Assembly: GCF_018619475.1 (NCBI RefSeq)
Contig: NZ_JAHFZG010000006.1
Span: 115,068 to 179,067, forward strand
DNA: 64,000 nt
Origin: Rhodomicrobium sp. Az07
GTDB lineage: Bacteria > Pseudomonadota > Alphaproteobacteria > Rhizobiales > Rhodomicrobiaceae
Direction: 5' to 3'
The notes beneath the pieces are model-generated. The model was not told where the DNA came from and did no database searches. It saw only the letters and a list, made by a program, of their open reading frames with translations. The position numbers and the translations under genes were made by a program. Positions within the stretch are counted from its first letter, which is position 1; every line of letters begins with the position of its first letter. Below are positions 52,625 through 61,515 of this stretch, in pieces.

Positions 52625-53533
52625 TTAAAGCGTGAAGCTCATTCCGTCGGCGGCGATCTCCCATCCCGCCTCGCGCACGGTCGTGGCCGCAGCGCCGTTC
52701 GGGTCGAGGATGGGGTTTGTCGTGTTGATGTGGATGTAGATCTTGCGCCGGATTTTCGCGCGGTCGAACGCGTTGAGCGACCCTCCCGGCCCCATGATCG
52801 GCACATGCCCCATGCGACGGCCCGTCTTATCCCCCACATCCGCATCGCGGAGTTCGCCGTCATTATAAACGGTGCCGTCGAAGAAAAGACAGGCCGCGCC
52901 GTCAACTTGGTCCAGCAGGTCCTCGTTGATGGAGGAGCAACCCGGAACATAAAAAAGCGTTCCGCCGTCGCGCCCCGAAATGCAAAGGCCGATGGTTTCG
53001 CCGGACATCAGCCCCGTGTCGGGGGCTTCGTCCGCCTGCTCGCGATAGAGCGGGATCTTGCCGGGCACGGCGAAGGCTTCGAATGTGAGCCCGTCGAGCG
53101 GTGTCACCCTTTCTCCGGGCATGACCGCGATGCGCTCTACAAGATCGAGCGCCAGTACATCGAAAACCCGGTTTTCGCCGATGGTGGCGAGCACCGCTTC
53201 CGACGCATACAGCCGAAGCCGCTGACGCTCCCGCAGGGTGAGCAAGCCGGCGATGGCGTCGACATCGGCGTTGGTCAGGAAAATCGCCTCGATGGGCGAA
53301 TTGCGCAAGGAGCCGCGGCGGCGCGGCCACAACTCGCGGTTATCGAGGATTTGCGTCCGCAGGTCGGGAGAGGTGTTCACGATCACGAAGCGCTCGCCAT
53401 CCGGCGATACGGCAAGGCTCGACTGCGTTCGGCGAAGCGCCGGATCGTCCCATGCGAGCCGCGAAACGCGGGCGTTGCAGTTCCATTGCGGGAAGCCGCC
53501 GCCCGCCGCCGATCCGAGCACCTTGACGAACAC
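52625..53533 (-). CDS. pqqB: PQQ biosynthesis protein PqqB
   Basis: A 302-residue metallo-beta-lactamase-fold protein. It starts MFVKVLGSAAGGGFPQWNC, the typical PqqB N-terminus, with IFLTNADVDAIAGLL, GTLFYVPGCSSI and FFDGTVYNDGEL metal-binding regions; the C-terminus ends HINTTNPILDP. PqqB is thought to hydroxylate the PqqA-derived intermediate. The start is a GTG located seven bases after the pqqA stop. Only pqqA and pqqB are present; pqqC, pqqD and pqqE do not follow, so they must lie elsewhere if the pathway is complete. Confidence 0.93.
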   Translation of the reverse strand: MFVKVLGSAAGGGFPQWNCNARVSRLAWDDPALRRTQSSLAVSPDGERFVIVNTSPDLRTQILDNRELWPRRRGSLRNSPIEAIFLTNADVDAIAGLLTLRERQRLRLYASEAVLATIGENRVFDVLALDLVERIAVMPGERVTPLDGLTFEAFAVPGKIPLYREQADEAPDTGLMSGETIGLCISGRDGGTLFYVPGCSSINEDLLDQVDGAACLFFDGTVYNDGELRDADVGDKTGRRMGHVPIMGPGGSLNAFDRAKIRRKIYIHINTTNPILDPNGAAATTVREAGWEIAADGMSFTL

Positions 53534-53540
53534 GCCCGGC

Positions 53541-53651
53541 CTACTTCGGACAGGCGCGCTTCGCAGCGACGTCCAGCGTCGAGGGAAGATATCGCGTCAC
53601 TTCGAAACCGGCCTCGACTGTGGCGGCGACTGGCTTTGACCAGACCTTCAT
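53541..53651 (-). CDS. pqqA: PQQ precursor peptide PqqA
   Basis: A 36-residue peptide too short for most gene callers. It carries the essential Glu and Tyr separated by three residues (E17-V-T-R-Y21), which are cross-linked by PqqE and turned into PQQ. GGAGGACAC lies immediately upstream of the ATG at 53651. The C-terminal part after Tyr (LPSTLDVAAKRACPK) is longer and more basic than in many PqqA peptides and ends with a cysteine. pqqB begins seven bases after the stop. Confidence 0.85.
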   Translation of the reverse strand: MKVWSKPVAATVEAGFEVTRYLPSTLDVAAKRACPK

Positions 53652-53901
53652 GTGTCCTCCATCGATTGGCCCATCAGGGCATGAGTCGCTGTTTCCAGTC
53701 GACAGGCGGAGAACACGCGAAACTCTGGAAAGGCACATGTACACAAGTTGCGCAACCGTGGCGAAACGCGGTGCCATCCCGCCGCACCCGTTAATCGCTG
53801 GGCGACAGGGCGGCGGGCTTCATTCGCGGCACCTTTACGACCTCCGGTTTATGATCGGATCGCAGCCGAATCCACGGCTGCGATCCGGGAGGCGCGAGGC
53901 T

Positions 53902-54153
53902 ATGACGAAAACGGCCGGTTTTCTGCTTTTTGGGGTGTTGCTTGCCGCGACATCGCCCGGCATTCGCGACGAGGCCGATGCGTCGGGATGGCGCTCGAAA
54001 CGCGCGCATGCTGCAACGGTCTATAATCCGCCGCGCGCGAGGCGGCTCTACTGGGTCTATCGCAGCCCGCGCTTCGTTCCGCCTCCGCCGACGCCGGAAA
54101 TCTTCACTTTCGAGTGTTGCCTCACCAACCGGGTGAACACCCACATGTATTGA
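53902..54153 (+). CDS. Small secreted protein, unknown function
   Basis: An 83-residue protein with a signal peptide (MTKTAGFLLFGVLLAATS, cleavage near residue 25) and a short basic, proline-rich mature part (PPRARRLYWVYRSPRFVPPPP) ending with two cysteines (FECCLTN). Nothing resembles a named family. GAGGCGCGAGG precedes the ATG. Located on the opposite strand from pqqAB with a gap of about 250 bases in between, which contains no other gene I can support. Confidence 0.5.
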   Translation: MTKTAGFLLFGVLLAATSPGIRDEADASGWRSKRAHAATVYNPPRARRLYWVYRSPRFVPPPPTPEIFTFECCLTNRVNTHMY

Positions 54154-54343
54154 GCCCGCCACCGCCATGGACCGGAAGCCGCAAGCGCGGGGACGGCGTC
54201 AAGAGGTTGCCGCCCCCGGCAATGACAGGTTCTCTTCCGCGGCTTTATCGGTCGCCGACAGCGCTACCCAACAGCGAGCGCCGCGAGCGGGGTGCCGCGA
54301 CGCTGCTCCCTGAGGGACCGTGAAACGCTTGTTCGGTACGGCT

Positions 54344-55039
54344 TCAGTAACGCGGGCCGTCGAAACGGCGAAGCGGCACGCGATCGTCGTCATACGGGCG
54401 TTCGAAACGCGTATATCCGTAGCCGTCGTAGCGGGGCCTGTGCCGATAGGCGTACGACCGGGGGTATTCAACCGTGCGATAGCCGGTTTCGTATCGGACG
54501 CGCTCGCGATAGGTTTCGCAACCATGGCCGCAATAGCCCGTCCTCACGCGCTTGTACCAGCAGGACACGCCGCAATCGCCGCCGCAGCCGCGAACCCGGC
54601 ACCGGTATGAACTCTTGTCATAACCGTGGCGCCAGCGATAGGATTTGGAATGGGAGCGACGCTCGCCGTTCGAATATACGTTCACCGTGCCGTAGTTGTT
54701 CTTGATATAGACCTGCGAATTTCCCCCCTTGTAATAGCGCTTGCCATATGACCGGCGGGGTTCGCACGGATAATCCCAGCCACAGCCGCGGCGGGGCCTT
54801 TCGTAACGCGGATAGCCATAGCGGTAGGCGTAACCCGAACCATGGCCGTAGCCCTGGGCGTTGCTATAGCGATAACGGTAGTCGTATTCCTCGCCGACCT
54901 TGATCACCGACGATCTGACGTCGATTGCTTTCGCAAGGCCCGATGCCTGCGACAGAGGAACGGCTTTCGCCTCGACGGTCGCCTGATACCCGACAGCCAC
55001 CGCGAAGAGCGCCAGCGCAGCAAACACGCGCCTGATCAT
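54344..55039 (-). CDS. Secreted Tyr/Arg/Gly-rich protein
   Basis: A 231-residue exported protein: signal peptide (MIRRVFAALALFAVAVGY, cleavage near EAKA at about 25) and a mature chain extremely rich in Tyr, Arg and Gly with repeated YRY/YGY patterns (YDYRYRYSNAQGYGHGSGYAYRYGYPRYERP) and several paired cysteines (RGCGWDYPC, CRVRGCGGDCGVSCW). It resembles secreted low-complexity surface or matrix proteins, but no family is recognised. GGAGGG precedes the ATG. Confidence 0.6.
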   Translation of the reverse strand: MIRRVFAALALFAVAVGYQATVEAKAVPLSQASGLAKAIDVRSSVIKVGEEYDYRYRYSNAQGYGHGSGYAYRYGYPRYERPRRGCGWDYPCEPRRSYGKRYYKGGNSQVYIKNNYGTVNVYSNGERRSHSKSYRWRHGYDKSSYRCRVRGCGGDCGVSCWYKRVRTGYCGHGCETYRERVRYETGYRTVEYPRSYAYRHRPRYDGYGYTRFERPYDDDRVPLRRFDGPRY

Positions 55040-55204
55040 GAAACCCTCCAGACATAACTCTAACTTGTAACGATTTTTCCTAAAACCCGAAGCAAGCACC
55101 AGCTTATTTCGGAAACTCGGTTAATTTTCGCAAGCGCCGCGCTCTTGCATATTTCCTGCGCACCCCATTTCCGCTATTCACGGCTGTCACTCTCGGGGAC
55201 CAAC

Positions 55205-56074
55205 ATGTCACAGCATTCTGTCATCCGCCGCGTCACGGCGCCGGACATTCGCGCGAGAAAGGGCGGCGACAAGATCGTGTCGCTGACTTGCTACCATGCG
55301 CATACCGCCCGGCTCGTCGATCCGCACATGGATTTCCTGCTCGTGGGCGATTCGCTCGGCATGGTCATGCACGGGCTTGAGACGACGGTTCCGGTTCCGC
55401 TCGACATGATGATCATGCACGGCGCGGCGGTGGTGCGCGGCTCCCGCCATGCGCTCGTCGTCGTCGACATGCCGTTCGGCTCCTACGAGGAAAGCCCGGC
55501 GATTGCGTTTCGCAACGCGGCGCGGGTGATGAAGGAGACGGGCTGCGGCGCGGTGAAGCTGGAAGGCGGCGCGCGCATGGCGGAGACGGTCGCATTTCTC
55601 ACGCAGCGCGGCATTCCGGTTATGGCGCATATAGGCCTGACGCCGCAGTCGGTGAACATGATGGGCGGCTTCAAGACGCAAGGTCGCAGGCAGGAGGAAT
55701 GGGCCGCCATCGAGGCCGACGCGGCGGCGGTCGCCGAGGCGGGCGCGTTCGCCGTCGTGCTCGAAGGCATGGCGGAGCTGCTCGCGGCGAAAATTACCCG
55801 CGCCATCCCGATCCCGACCATCGGCATCGGCGCTTCCGCGGAATGCGACGGGCAGATTCTCGTGCTCGAAGACATGCTCGGCCTCTCGCCCACGGTGCCG
55901 AAATTCGTCAAGAAGTTTGCTGAACTCGGCGCGGCCATCGAAGACGCGGTCAAGGATTACGCGACGGAGGTGCGCGCGCGCGCATTCCCCGCGAAGGACC
56001 ACGTCTATGCCATGGCGAAGCCTGCGGGGGAGAAGCCGCGAGTCACGAAAATGTCCAAAACGAAGCCCAACTGA
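55205..56074 (+). CDS. panB: 3-methyl-2-oxobutanoate hydroxymethyltransferase PanB
   Basis: A 289-residue TIM-barrel enzyme. Recognisable sites: [13 protein letters not shown] (about 27), [14 protein letters not shown] (about 43), [13 protein letters not shown] (about 92), VKLEGG (about 115), [11 protein letters not shown] (about 137) and [22 protein letters not shown] (about 200). It adds a hydroxymethyl group from methylene-tetrahydrofolate to alpha-ketoisovalerate in pantothenate synthesis. The ATG at 55205 is preferred; an upstream ATG at 55145 gives an atypical N-terminus. Confidence 0.94.
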   Translation: MSQHSVIRRVTAPDIRARKGGDKIVSLTCYHAHTARLVDPHMDFLLVGDSLGMVMHGLETTVPVPLDMMIMHGAAVVRGSRHALVVVDMPFGSYEESPAIAFRNAARVMKETGCGAVKLEGGARMAETVAFLTQRGIPVMAHIGLTPQSVNMMGGFKTQGRRQEEWAAIEADAAAVAEAGAFAVVLEGMAELLAAKITRAIPIPTIGIGASAECDGQILVLEDMLGLSPTVPKFVKKFAELGAAIEDAVKDYATEVRARAFPAKDHVYAMAKPAGEKPRVTKMSKTKPN

Positions 56075-56208
56075 TCGGCAGTTTTTTCGTGGAGAAGCGC
56101 GCGCTTTGTCCCGCTGCGACAGGGCGTGCGCCGAAAGCCGCTTCCACTGGAGCGAGCGCTGCCCTATCTGTTGCAAAACGGTGACATCATAATGAAGGCA
56201 GAAACGCC

Positions 56209-56928
56209 ATGAGCAGTGACGAAAGCTTCATCCGCGAGGTCAATGAGGAACACCGCCGCCAGCAGGCCGCGCTTTTCTTCAAGAAATACGGCATCTATCT
56301 TGGCGTCGCCGCGCTGGTGATCGCCGCTGGCATCGGTGGATACAAGTGGGATCAGGCGCGCCGCGCGGCGGATGCCGCCCGTGGGGGCGACGCGCTCGTT
56401 ACCGCCATCACACTGCACGAGGATGGCAAGGCGGCAGAGGCCGAGAAGGCGCTCGCGGACCTCGCCGGTTCCGGCCCCGGCAATTATCGCGTTCTGGCGC
56501 GTCTGCATGCGGCCGCCGAATCGCTGGCTCAGAAGAAGTACGAACAGGCCGCCGAAGATTATCGCGGTGTCGCCAGCGACGACAACGCGCCGGCAACGCT
56601 CCGCGATTTTGCGCGCGTGCAGATCGCGGCGCTCTCTGTGGATAAGGAAAGTTACGAGTCGCTGTCGCAAACCCTTGCGCCCTATCGTTCGGGAACGAGC
56701 GAATGGCGATTCGCCGCCAAGGACGTTCTCGGCATTGCCGCGTTCAAGGAAGGCAAGCGCGAGGAAGCCGAACGCATTTTCGGCGAGATCGCAAGCGATG
56801 GTGCTGCGCCTGCGGGAATGCGGCAGCGTGCGCAGATCATGCTGGCGCTTCTCTTCGATCAGCCGAAGGCGGCACAAGCCGGACAAACGGGGACAAAGGA
56901 CGGAGCGAATGAAGCAAAAACACAATAG
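56209..56928 (+). CDS. TPR-type membrane-anchored protein (YfgM-like)
   Basis: A 239-residue protein with one N-terminal transmembrane helix (KKYGIYLGVAALVIAAGIGGYKW, about 25-48) and a periplasmic helical domain with TPR-like repeats (AEKALADLAGSGPGNYRVLARLHAAAESLAQKKYEQAAEDYRGVAS). It matches the YfgM/TPR_21 family that works with the Sec translocon and periplasmic chaperones and is usually adjacent to bamB, as here. Its 3' end overlaps bamB by 20 bases. Confidence 0.85.
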   Translation: MSSDESFIREVNEEHRRQQAALFFKKYGIYLGVAALVIAAGIGGYKWDQARRAADAARGGDALVTAITLHEDGKAAEAEKALADLAGSGPGNYRVLARLHAAAESLAQKKYEQAAEDYRGVASDDNAPATLRDFARVQIAALSVDKESYESLSQTLAPYRSGTSEWRFAAKDVLGIAAFKEGKREEAERIFGEIASDGAAPAGMRQRAQIMLALLFDQPKAAQAGQTGTKDGANEAKTQ

Positions 56929-58327
56929 CGCGCGTTACGGCCGTCGGTTTTTGCTTGTTTCATCCGTCAGTGTTTTATCGGCCGCCCTGCTCCTCGGCGG
57001 GTGCGAGTCGATAGGTTTGGGCGAGCCGAGCATGCCGAGCATCTCCTCGGTCACGTCTGTCTTCGACAAGAAGGAAGAGAAGCTGCCCGGCAAGCGCGTG
57101 TCCGTTCTCGGCGGTGTCGAGGATAAGGGGAGCATCGCCGCTGCCGAGGTCGCAAGCCCGGTCTCGCTGCCCCCAGCCGTCATGAACGCGTCCTGGAGCC
57201 AACCGGGCGGCGTTCCAACGAACGCTCCGGGCCATCTCGCCTTCGGCCAGAATATGCGTACCGCGTGGACTGCCTCGGCGGGTGAAGGTTCGTCGAAGCG
57301 CATGCGGCTGACAGCCATCCCGATCGTCTATGACGGCAAGGTTTATACGCTCGACGCCGAAGGCACCGTTCGCGCCATCTCGATGGAGAACGGCGGAACT
57401 GTCTGGAGAATGAGCACCGTGCCCGATGAAAAGGCCGAGTTCGACATTTTCCGGCCGTTCAACAGCAACAACCACTCGCGCGCCGGCTTCGGCGGCGGGC
57501 TTGCGGCCGACAGCGGCAAGATTTTCGTAGCCACCGGCTTCGGCACGGTGCTTGCGCTCGACGCGGGAACCGGATCGCCCATCTGGACGAAGAAGATCCT
57601 GATTCCCATTCGCGAAGCTCCGACAGCCGCCGATGGGCGTGTCTATATCGTCAATGCCGAGAGCGAGCTTTACTGTCTCAGTGCGAATGACGGCTCGGAA
57701 CTGTGGACGCAGAAGGGCCTGCCCGAAAACGCGGCCGTGCTGACGAGCGCGAGCCCGGCCGTTTCCGGCAACCTCGTCTTCGTGCCGTTTCCTTCCGGCG
57801 AAATTACCGCCATCGACGTGAAGACCGGCGAGCCGAAATGGACGGAGATGCTTTCGAAGACCGACATCACGAATTCGTCGGCAGCCATCGGCGAGGCGGC
57901 GCGCCCCGTGGTGGATCGCGACATGCTGTTCGCGATGAGTCGGGCCGGGCAGTTGATCGCCACGTCCAGGGACAAGGGCCAGCGCATCTGGACGCGCGAC
58001 ATCCGAGGTTCGCAGACGCCGTGGGTGGCGGGCGACACCGTTTTCGTGGTCGACACGACGGGCAAGCTGATCGCGCTGAACCGCAAGGACGGCAAGGCGC
58101 GGTGGGTTGCGCAGCTCCCCGGCGACGGGCGCTGGAGCGGGCCGGTGCTCGCAGGCGGCAAGCTTTGGCTTGCCTCGTCGAAGGGGCTGTTTGCGGGAGT
58201 CGACGCCGCGAACGGGCAAATCCAGACGCAGGCCAATCTCGGCTCGCCGGTCATGATCTCACCTGTCGTTGCGAACGGCTGGCTCTTCGTGCTGACCGAC
58301 AAGGCTGAACTCATCGCAATGAACTAG
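56909..58327 (+). CDS. bamB: Outer membrane assembly lipoprotein BamB
   Basis: A 472-residue lipoprotein. The lipobox LLGGC places lipidation at C32. The rest is an eight-bladed PQQ-like beta-propeller with repeated KVYTLDAEGTVRAISMENGGTVWR-type blades (tryptophan docking motifs GxxxW). BamB is part of the BAM complex that folds outer-membrane proteins. GGACGGAG precedes the ATG at 56909, which lies inside the end of the TPR gene. The stop codon is the first triplet of a 163-base palindromic repeat unit, see next entries. Confidence 0.9.
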   Translation: MKQKHNSARYGRRFLLVSSVSVLSAALLLGGCESIGLGEPSMPSISSVTSVFDKKEEKLPGKRVSVLGGVEDKGSIAAAEVASPVSLPPAVMNASWSQPGGVPTNAPGHLAFGQNMRTAWTASAGEGSSKRMRLTAIPIVYDGKVYTLDAEGTVRAISMENGGTVWRMSTVPDEKAEFDIFRPFNSNNHSRAGFGGGLAADSGKIFVATGFGTVLALDAGTGSPIWTKKILIPIREAPTAADGRVYIVNAESELYCLSANDGSELWTQKGLPENAAVLTSASPAVSGNLVFVPFPSGEITAIDVKTGEPKWTEMLSKTDITNSSAAIGEAARPVVDRDMLFAMSRAGQLIATSRDKGQRIWTRDIRGSQTPWVAGDTVFVVDTTGKLIALNRKDGKARWVAQLPGDGRWSGPVLAGGKLWLASSKGLFAGVDAANGQIQTQANLGSPVMISPVVANGWLFVLTDKAELIAMN

Positions 58328-58486
58328 TGGAGCGAATTTGACATTTGAGTCCCGGTTGCAGAAAGCTCTCGCTCAAATGTCAAATTCAGAAGCTCCACTA
58401 GAATCAAGGGTTTGCTAGTGGTCCCTTGATTCCGGCATTTGCTTGCGAGGGTGCTGCAAAGGTAAGCAAATGCCGGAATCGGACCA
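58324..58486. repeat. Palindromic repeat unit 1 (163 bases)
   Basis: Begins CTAG, the TAG being the bamB stop codon. It contains two large imperfect hairpins: outer arms TAGTGGAGC and GCTCCACTA with inner ATTTGACATTTGAG and its complement, then GGTCC/GGACC arms with CCGGCATTTGCTT and its complement. It is followed directly by unit 2, sharing the CTAG boundary. Structure and CTAG ends suggest a MITE-like element. Confidence 0.85.
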
Positions 58487-58649
58487 CTAGTGGAGCGAAT
58501 TTGACATTTGAGTCCCGGTTGCTGAAGCTCTCGCTCAAATGTCAAATTCAGAAGCTCCACTAGAATCAAGGGTTTGCTAGGTGGTCCCTTGATTCCGGCA
58601 TTTGCTTGCGAGGGTGCTGCAAAGGTAAGCAAATGGCGGAATCGGACCA
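58487..58649. repeat. Palindromic repeat unit 2 (163 bases), tandem copy
   Basis: Same 163-base length and order as unit 1, differing by a few substitutions and compensating one-base gaps (for example near GTTGCAGAAAG versus GTTGCTGAAG, GCTAGTGG versus GCTAGGTGG, and ATGCC versus ATGGC). It ends before a third CTAG at 58650. The remaining roughly 190 bases to der hold no gene I can see. Confidence 0.85.
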
Positions 58650-58844
58650 CTAGGTGCCCGCTTCGGCGAGGCGGACCGCTCCGCCCCACCCCACGCGGCT
58701 CGAATCGATGTCGGCACAGGGCCGAATCGCTCTCTTTTCCGCCGCAAAATTATCCTGCCGGTGTCGCATGACATGCTATGACGTTGACGATCAGCGCGCG
58801 CATGCGCAGCTTTACATGGTCAACTCTTCGAGGCAGTCACATCG

Positions 58845-60239
58845 ATGGCTTACACCGTCGCCATCATAGGCCGGCCCAACGTCGGTAAATCCACGCTCTT
58901 CAACCGGGTCGCCGGCAAAAGGCTCGCGCTCGTCGACGATTTGCCCGGCCTGACGCGCGACCGCAAGGAAACGCAGATCCGCATCGACCGCCGCGACGCG
59001 GTGCTCACCGACACCGCTGGCCTCGAAGACGCGGAGCCGGGCAGCATCGCGGCGCGCATGCGCGAACAGTCCGAGCAGGCCATCGCGGAATCGGATCTCA
59101 TCCTGTTCGTGATCGACGCGAAGGCGGAACTGACCTCGGTGGATCGCGGCATCGCCGACCTTGTACGCAGTTCCGGCAAGCCGTTCATTCTCGTGGCGAA
59201 CAAGAGCGAGAGCCGCGCTTCGGACGCGGGTTTCTACGGCTCCTACGAACTCGGCCTTGGCGAGCCTCTGCCCGTTTCAGCCGAGCACAATATGGGCCTA
59301 GGCGACCTCATGGCGGAGGTGGCGAACAGGCTCGACGAAATCGCGGCGGCGCGCGGCGACGAGCCGGAGCCCGAAGACGACGAACTCACCGAGGAGCAGG
59401 CGCGCGCGCGGCCCTTGAAGCTCGCCATCGCGGGGCGCCCGAACGCGGGCAAGTCCACGCTCGTGAACGCGCTTCTCGGCGAGGAACGCATGATCACCGG
59501 CCCCGAAGCGGGCCTCACGCGTGACGCGATCGCAGCCGATTTCCAATGGCGCGGCCGAAAGGTGCGGCTCTACGATACGGCGGGCCTGCGCCGCAAGGCG
59601 CGAATCACCGTGCGCTCGGAGACGCTCGCCGTCGGCGACGCGCTGCGCGCCATCCGTTTCGCCGAAATCGTGGTGCTGTTGCTGGACGCCCAATCGCCGC
59701 TCGACAAGCAGGATCTCACCATTGCCGACCTCGTGGAACGCGAGGGGCGCGGTCTCGTCTTCGCGGTCAACAAGTGGGATCTCGTGCCCGAGCCGCAGGC
59801 TTACCTCGCCGAACTCAGGAAATCCGCCGAGCGTATCCTGCCGCAGCTTGCGGGCGCGCCGCTCGTGCCGGTCAGCGCGATCTCCGGGCGCGGCCTCGAC
59901 AAGGTGATGGATGCCGCGTTCAAGGTGAATGAGGCGTGGAACAAGCGCATCTCGACCGCCGCGCTCAATCGCTGGTTCGCCACCGCGCTCGACAAGCACC
60001 AGCCGCCCGCCGTCGCGGGACGCCGCCTCAAGCTGCGCTACATCACGCAGTCGAACGCGCGGCCGCCGACATTCATCGTGTTCTCGTCGCGGCCCGAGGC
60101 GCTGCCCGATTCCTATCTGCGCTACCTCGTCAACGACCTGAAGAAGTCTTTCGGGCTTGGGCCGTCGCCCGTCCGCCTGCATGTGCGCAAGACGAATAAT
60201 CCTTATGTCGACGAGGGCGGTAGGCCCGGCAGAAAATGA
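58845..60239 (+). CDS. der: Ribosome assembly GTPase Der (EngA)
   Basis: A 464-residue protein with two consecutive Era-like G domains: first P-loop GRPNVGKS (residues 8-15) with DTAGL and NKSE, second P-loop GRPNAGKS (about 197) with DTAGLRRK and NKWD, then the KH-like C-terminal domain (RLKLRYITQSNARPPTFIVFSSRPEALP). The double GTPase is essential for 50S subunit assembly. The stop overlaps the holC start (ATGA). Confidence 0.96.
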   Translation: MAYTVAIIGRPNVGKSTLFNRVAGKRLALVDDLPGLTRDRKETQIRIDRRDAVLTDTAGLEDAEPGSIAARMREQSEQAIAESDLILFVIDAKAELTSVDRGIADLVRSSGKPFILVANKSESRASDAGFYGSYELGLGEPLPVSAEHNMGLGDLMAEVANRLDEIAAARGDEPEPEDDELTEEQARARPLKLAIAGRPNAGKSTLVNALLGEERMITGPEAGLTRDAIAADFQWRGRKVRLYDTAGLRRKARITVRSETLAVGDALRAIRFAEIVVLLLDAQSPLDKQDLTIADLVEREGRGLVFAVNKWDLVPEPQAYLAELRKSAERILPQLAGAPLVPVSAISGRGLDKVMDAAFKVNEAWNKRISTAALNRWFATALDKHQPPAVAGRRLKLRYITQSNARPPTFIVFSSRPEALPDSYLRYLVNDLKKSFGLGPSPVRLHVRKTNNPYVDEGGRPGRK

Positions 60240-60712
60240 GCGACGGCGGCGGGGCGGATGCGCGCCCCGAGTTCTGGTTTTATCATCTGGAGCGGCAACC
60301 GCTTCAGGCGGTGCTGCCGGTTCTGGTCGAGAAGACGCTGGCGCGGGGCTGGCGCGCGTCCTTGCGCTTCTCAAGCGCGGAGCGGCTCGACGCCATCGAC
60401 ACCGCGCTCTGGACCTGGCGCGAGGACTCATTTCTCCCGCACGGTACAGCGCGCGATGGCCACGCCGACCGCCAGCCCGTGTTCCTCACCGTCGATGACG
60501 CCAACCCGAATAGCGCGGACGTCCTGTTTCTGCTCGAAGCGGCGCGCGAAACCGAGCCGGAGCGTTTTGTCCGCGTCATCCGGCTTTTCGACGATGCCGA
60601 CGACGAGGCGAAGGCCATCGCGCGCGAGGAATGGCGCGGTGCGAAGGCGGTGGGGCGGCCCGTCAGCTACTGGCGGCAGGACGAGAGCGGCGGGTGGAAG
60701 AAGTTTGCCTGA
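60236..60712 (+). CDS. holC: DNA polymerase III chi subunit HolC
   Basis: A 158-residue protein. PEFWFYHLERQPLQAVLPVLVEKTLARGWRA (about 11-41) is the chi N-terminal signature, followed by LWTWREDSFLPHG and the C-terminal ARAEW-like REEWRGAK and YWRQDE. Chi links the clamp loader to SSB in the replication holoenzyme. It overlaps der by four bases, an unusual but tidy pairing. A tRNA-Ala follows about 55 bases downstream. Confidence 0.88.
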   Translation: MSDGGGADARPEFWFYHLERQPLQAVLPVLVEKTLARGWRASLRFSSAERLDAIDTALWTWREDSFLPHGTARDGHADRQPVFLTVDDANPNSADVLFLLEAARETEPERFVRVIRLFDDADDEAKAIAREEWRGAKAVGRPVSYWRQDESGGWKKFA

Positions 60713-60766
60713 AGCCGGGCTCGCGCCTTGACAGGTGCGCGCGCCTGCGCCTAAATGAGCGTCGAA

Positions 60767-60842
60767 GGGGCCATAGCTCAGTTGGGAGAGCGCTGCAATC
60801 GCACTGCAGAGGTCGTGAGTTCGAATCTCATTGGCTCCACCA
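60767..60842 (+). tRNA. tRNA-Ala (anticodon CGC)
   Basis: A 76-base cloverleaf with encoded CCA: acceptor GGGGCCA/TGGCTCC (one G-U pair), D arm GCTC/GAGC, anticodon stem CTGCA/TGCAG with loop ATCGCAC (anticodon CGC, Ala codon GCG), T arm GTGAG/CTCAT with TTCGAAT. GCG is a common alanine codon in this GC-rich genome. Confidence 0.92.
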
Positions 60843-60997
60843 TTACCCTCAAATCGGATCGCAAGGTTACTGCGTGAGTAGCGTCGCGGCCTCCCTTTCG
60901 GGCCGTCAGCGCTCGATTGTTGGAACGCGATGGCCCAGCATCCAGCCCGCGAACGCGAGCGAGGCGCTTGCTCCGGAGCGCAAGCGCATGGCCGCAC

Positions 60998-61468
60998 TTA
61001 ACGGCGCGCGGGCACGCCGGGGCGACCCCGCAGTCTGCCCGTCAGGCGAAGGCCGTCGCGGAAGCTCATGCCGATCAGCACGATATTCACGCCTCCGGCG
61101 ATGAATTCGATCGTTTGCAGCGCCGCGAAGGTCGCGTCGAACTCGCCCGCCTCTGCCTTCCAGAAGAGGAATATGGCAGCGGGCACCAGCACAAAAATGC
61201 CGTTCACCGCAATGACCCGCATGCCCGCAAGCTTGCGGGCTGCGAGCCCGCGCGGAGAAGGTCCGGCGAGCGCGAAGCCGGTTGCGCCCGCGACGGCAAG
61301 CGCGACGATCAGGACCGGAAGACGCCAGACGATGCAGGACTTCGCCGCCAGAATGGCGGCGGCGTCGCCGTAAAGCTCCGCATAAGCGGTGGTTCCCAGA
61401 AAGCGGAGAATGATGACGAGGCCCACGAATCCGGCGATGGCATGGAGGAGGCGAAGCGGTGTACGCAT
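60998..61468 (-). CDS. Four-helix inner-membrane protein, MarR-divergent
   Basis: A 156-residue protein with four hydrophobic segments (LLHAIAGFVGLVIILRFLG; SCIVWRLPVLIVALAVAGATGFAL; MRVIAVNGIFVLVPAAIFLFW; and ALQTIEFIAGGVNIVLIGMSF). I do not recognise the family. The ATG at 61468 has AAGGAG upstream. It is transcribed away from a marR gene across 47 bases containing matching inverted repeats, so it is probably a MarR target. Confidence 0.75.
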   Translation of the reverse strand: MRTPLRLLHAIAGFVGLVIILRFLGTTAYAELYGDAAAILAAKSCIVWRLPVLIVALAVAGATGFALAGPSPRGLAARKLAGMRVIAVNGIFVLVPAAIFLFWKAEAGEFDATFAALQTIEFIAGGVNIVLIGMSFRDGLRLTGRLRGRPGVPARR

Positions 61469-61496
61469 GGGAAAAGCTCCTTGCTTTGGAATTAAC

Positions 61497-61512
61497 ATAG
61501 TGTGCTATATAA
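61497..61512. promoter_or_regulatory. Putative MarR operator 1
   Basis: ATAG-TGTG-CTAT inverted repeat, extended on the right to ATATAA, lying in the gap between the divergent membrane-protein and marR starts. It is repeated 32 bases further on. Confidence 0.65.
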
Positions 61513-61515
61513 CGC

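Noticed and set aside
58324..58653. CRISPR-like array from the repeated units.
   Set aside because: The units are palindromic, 163 bases long and directly adjacent without variable spacers; there are no cas genes.
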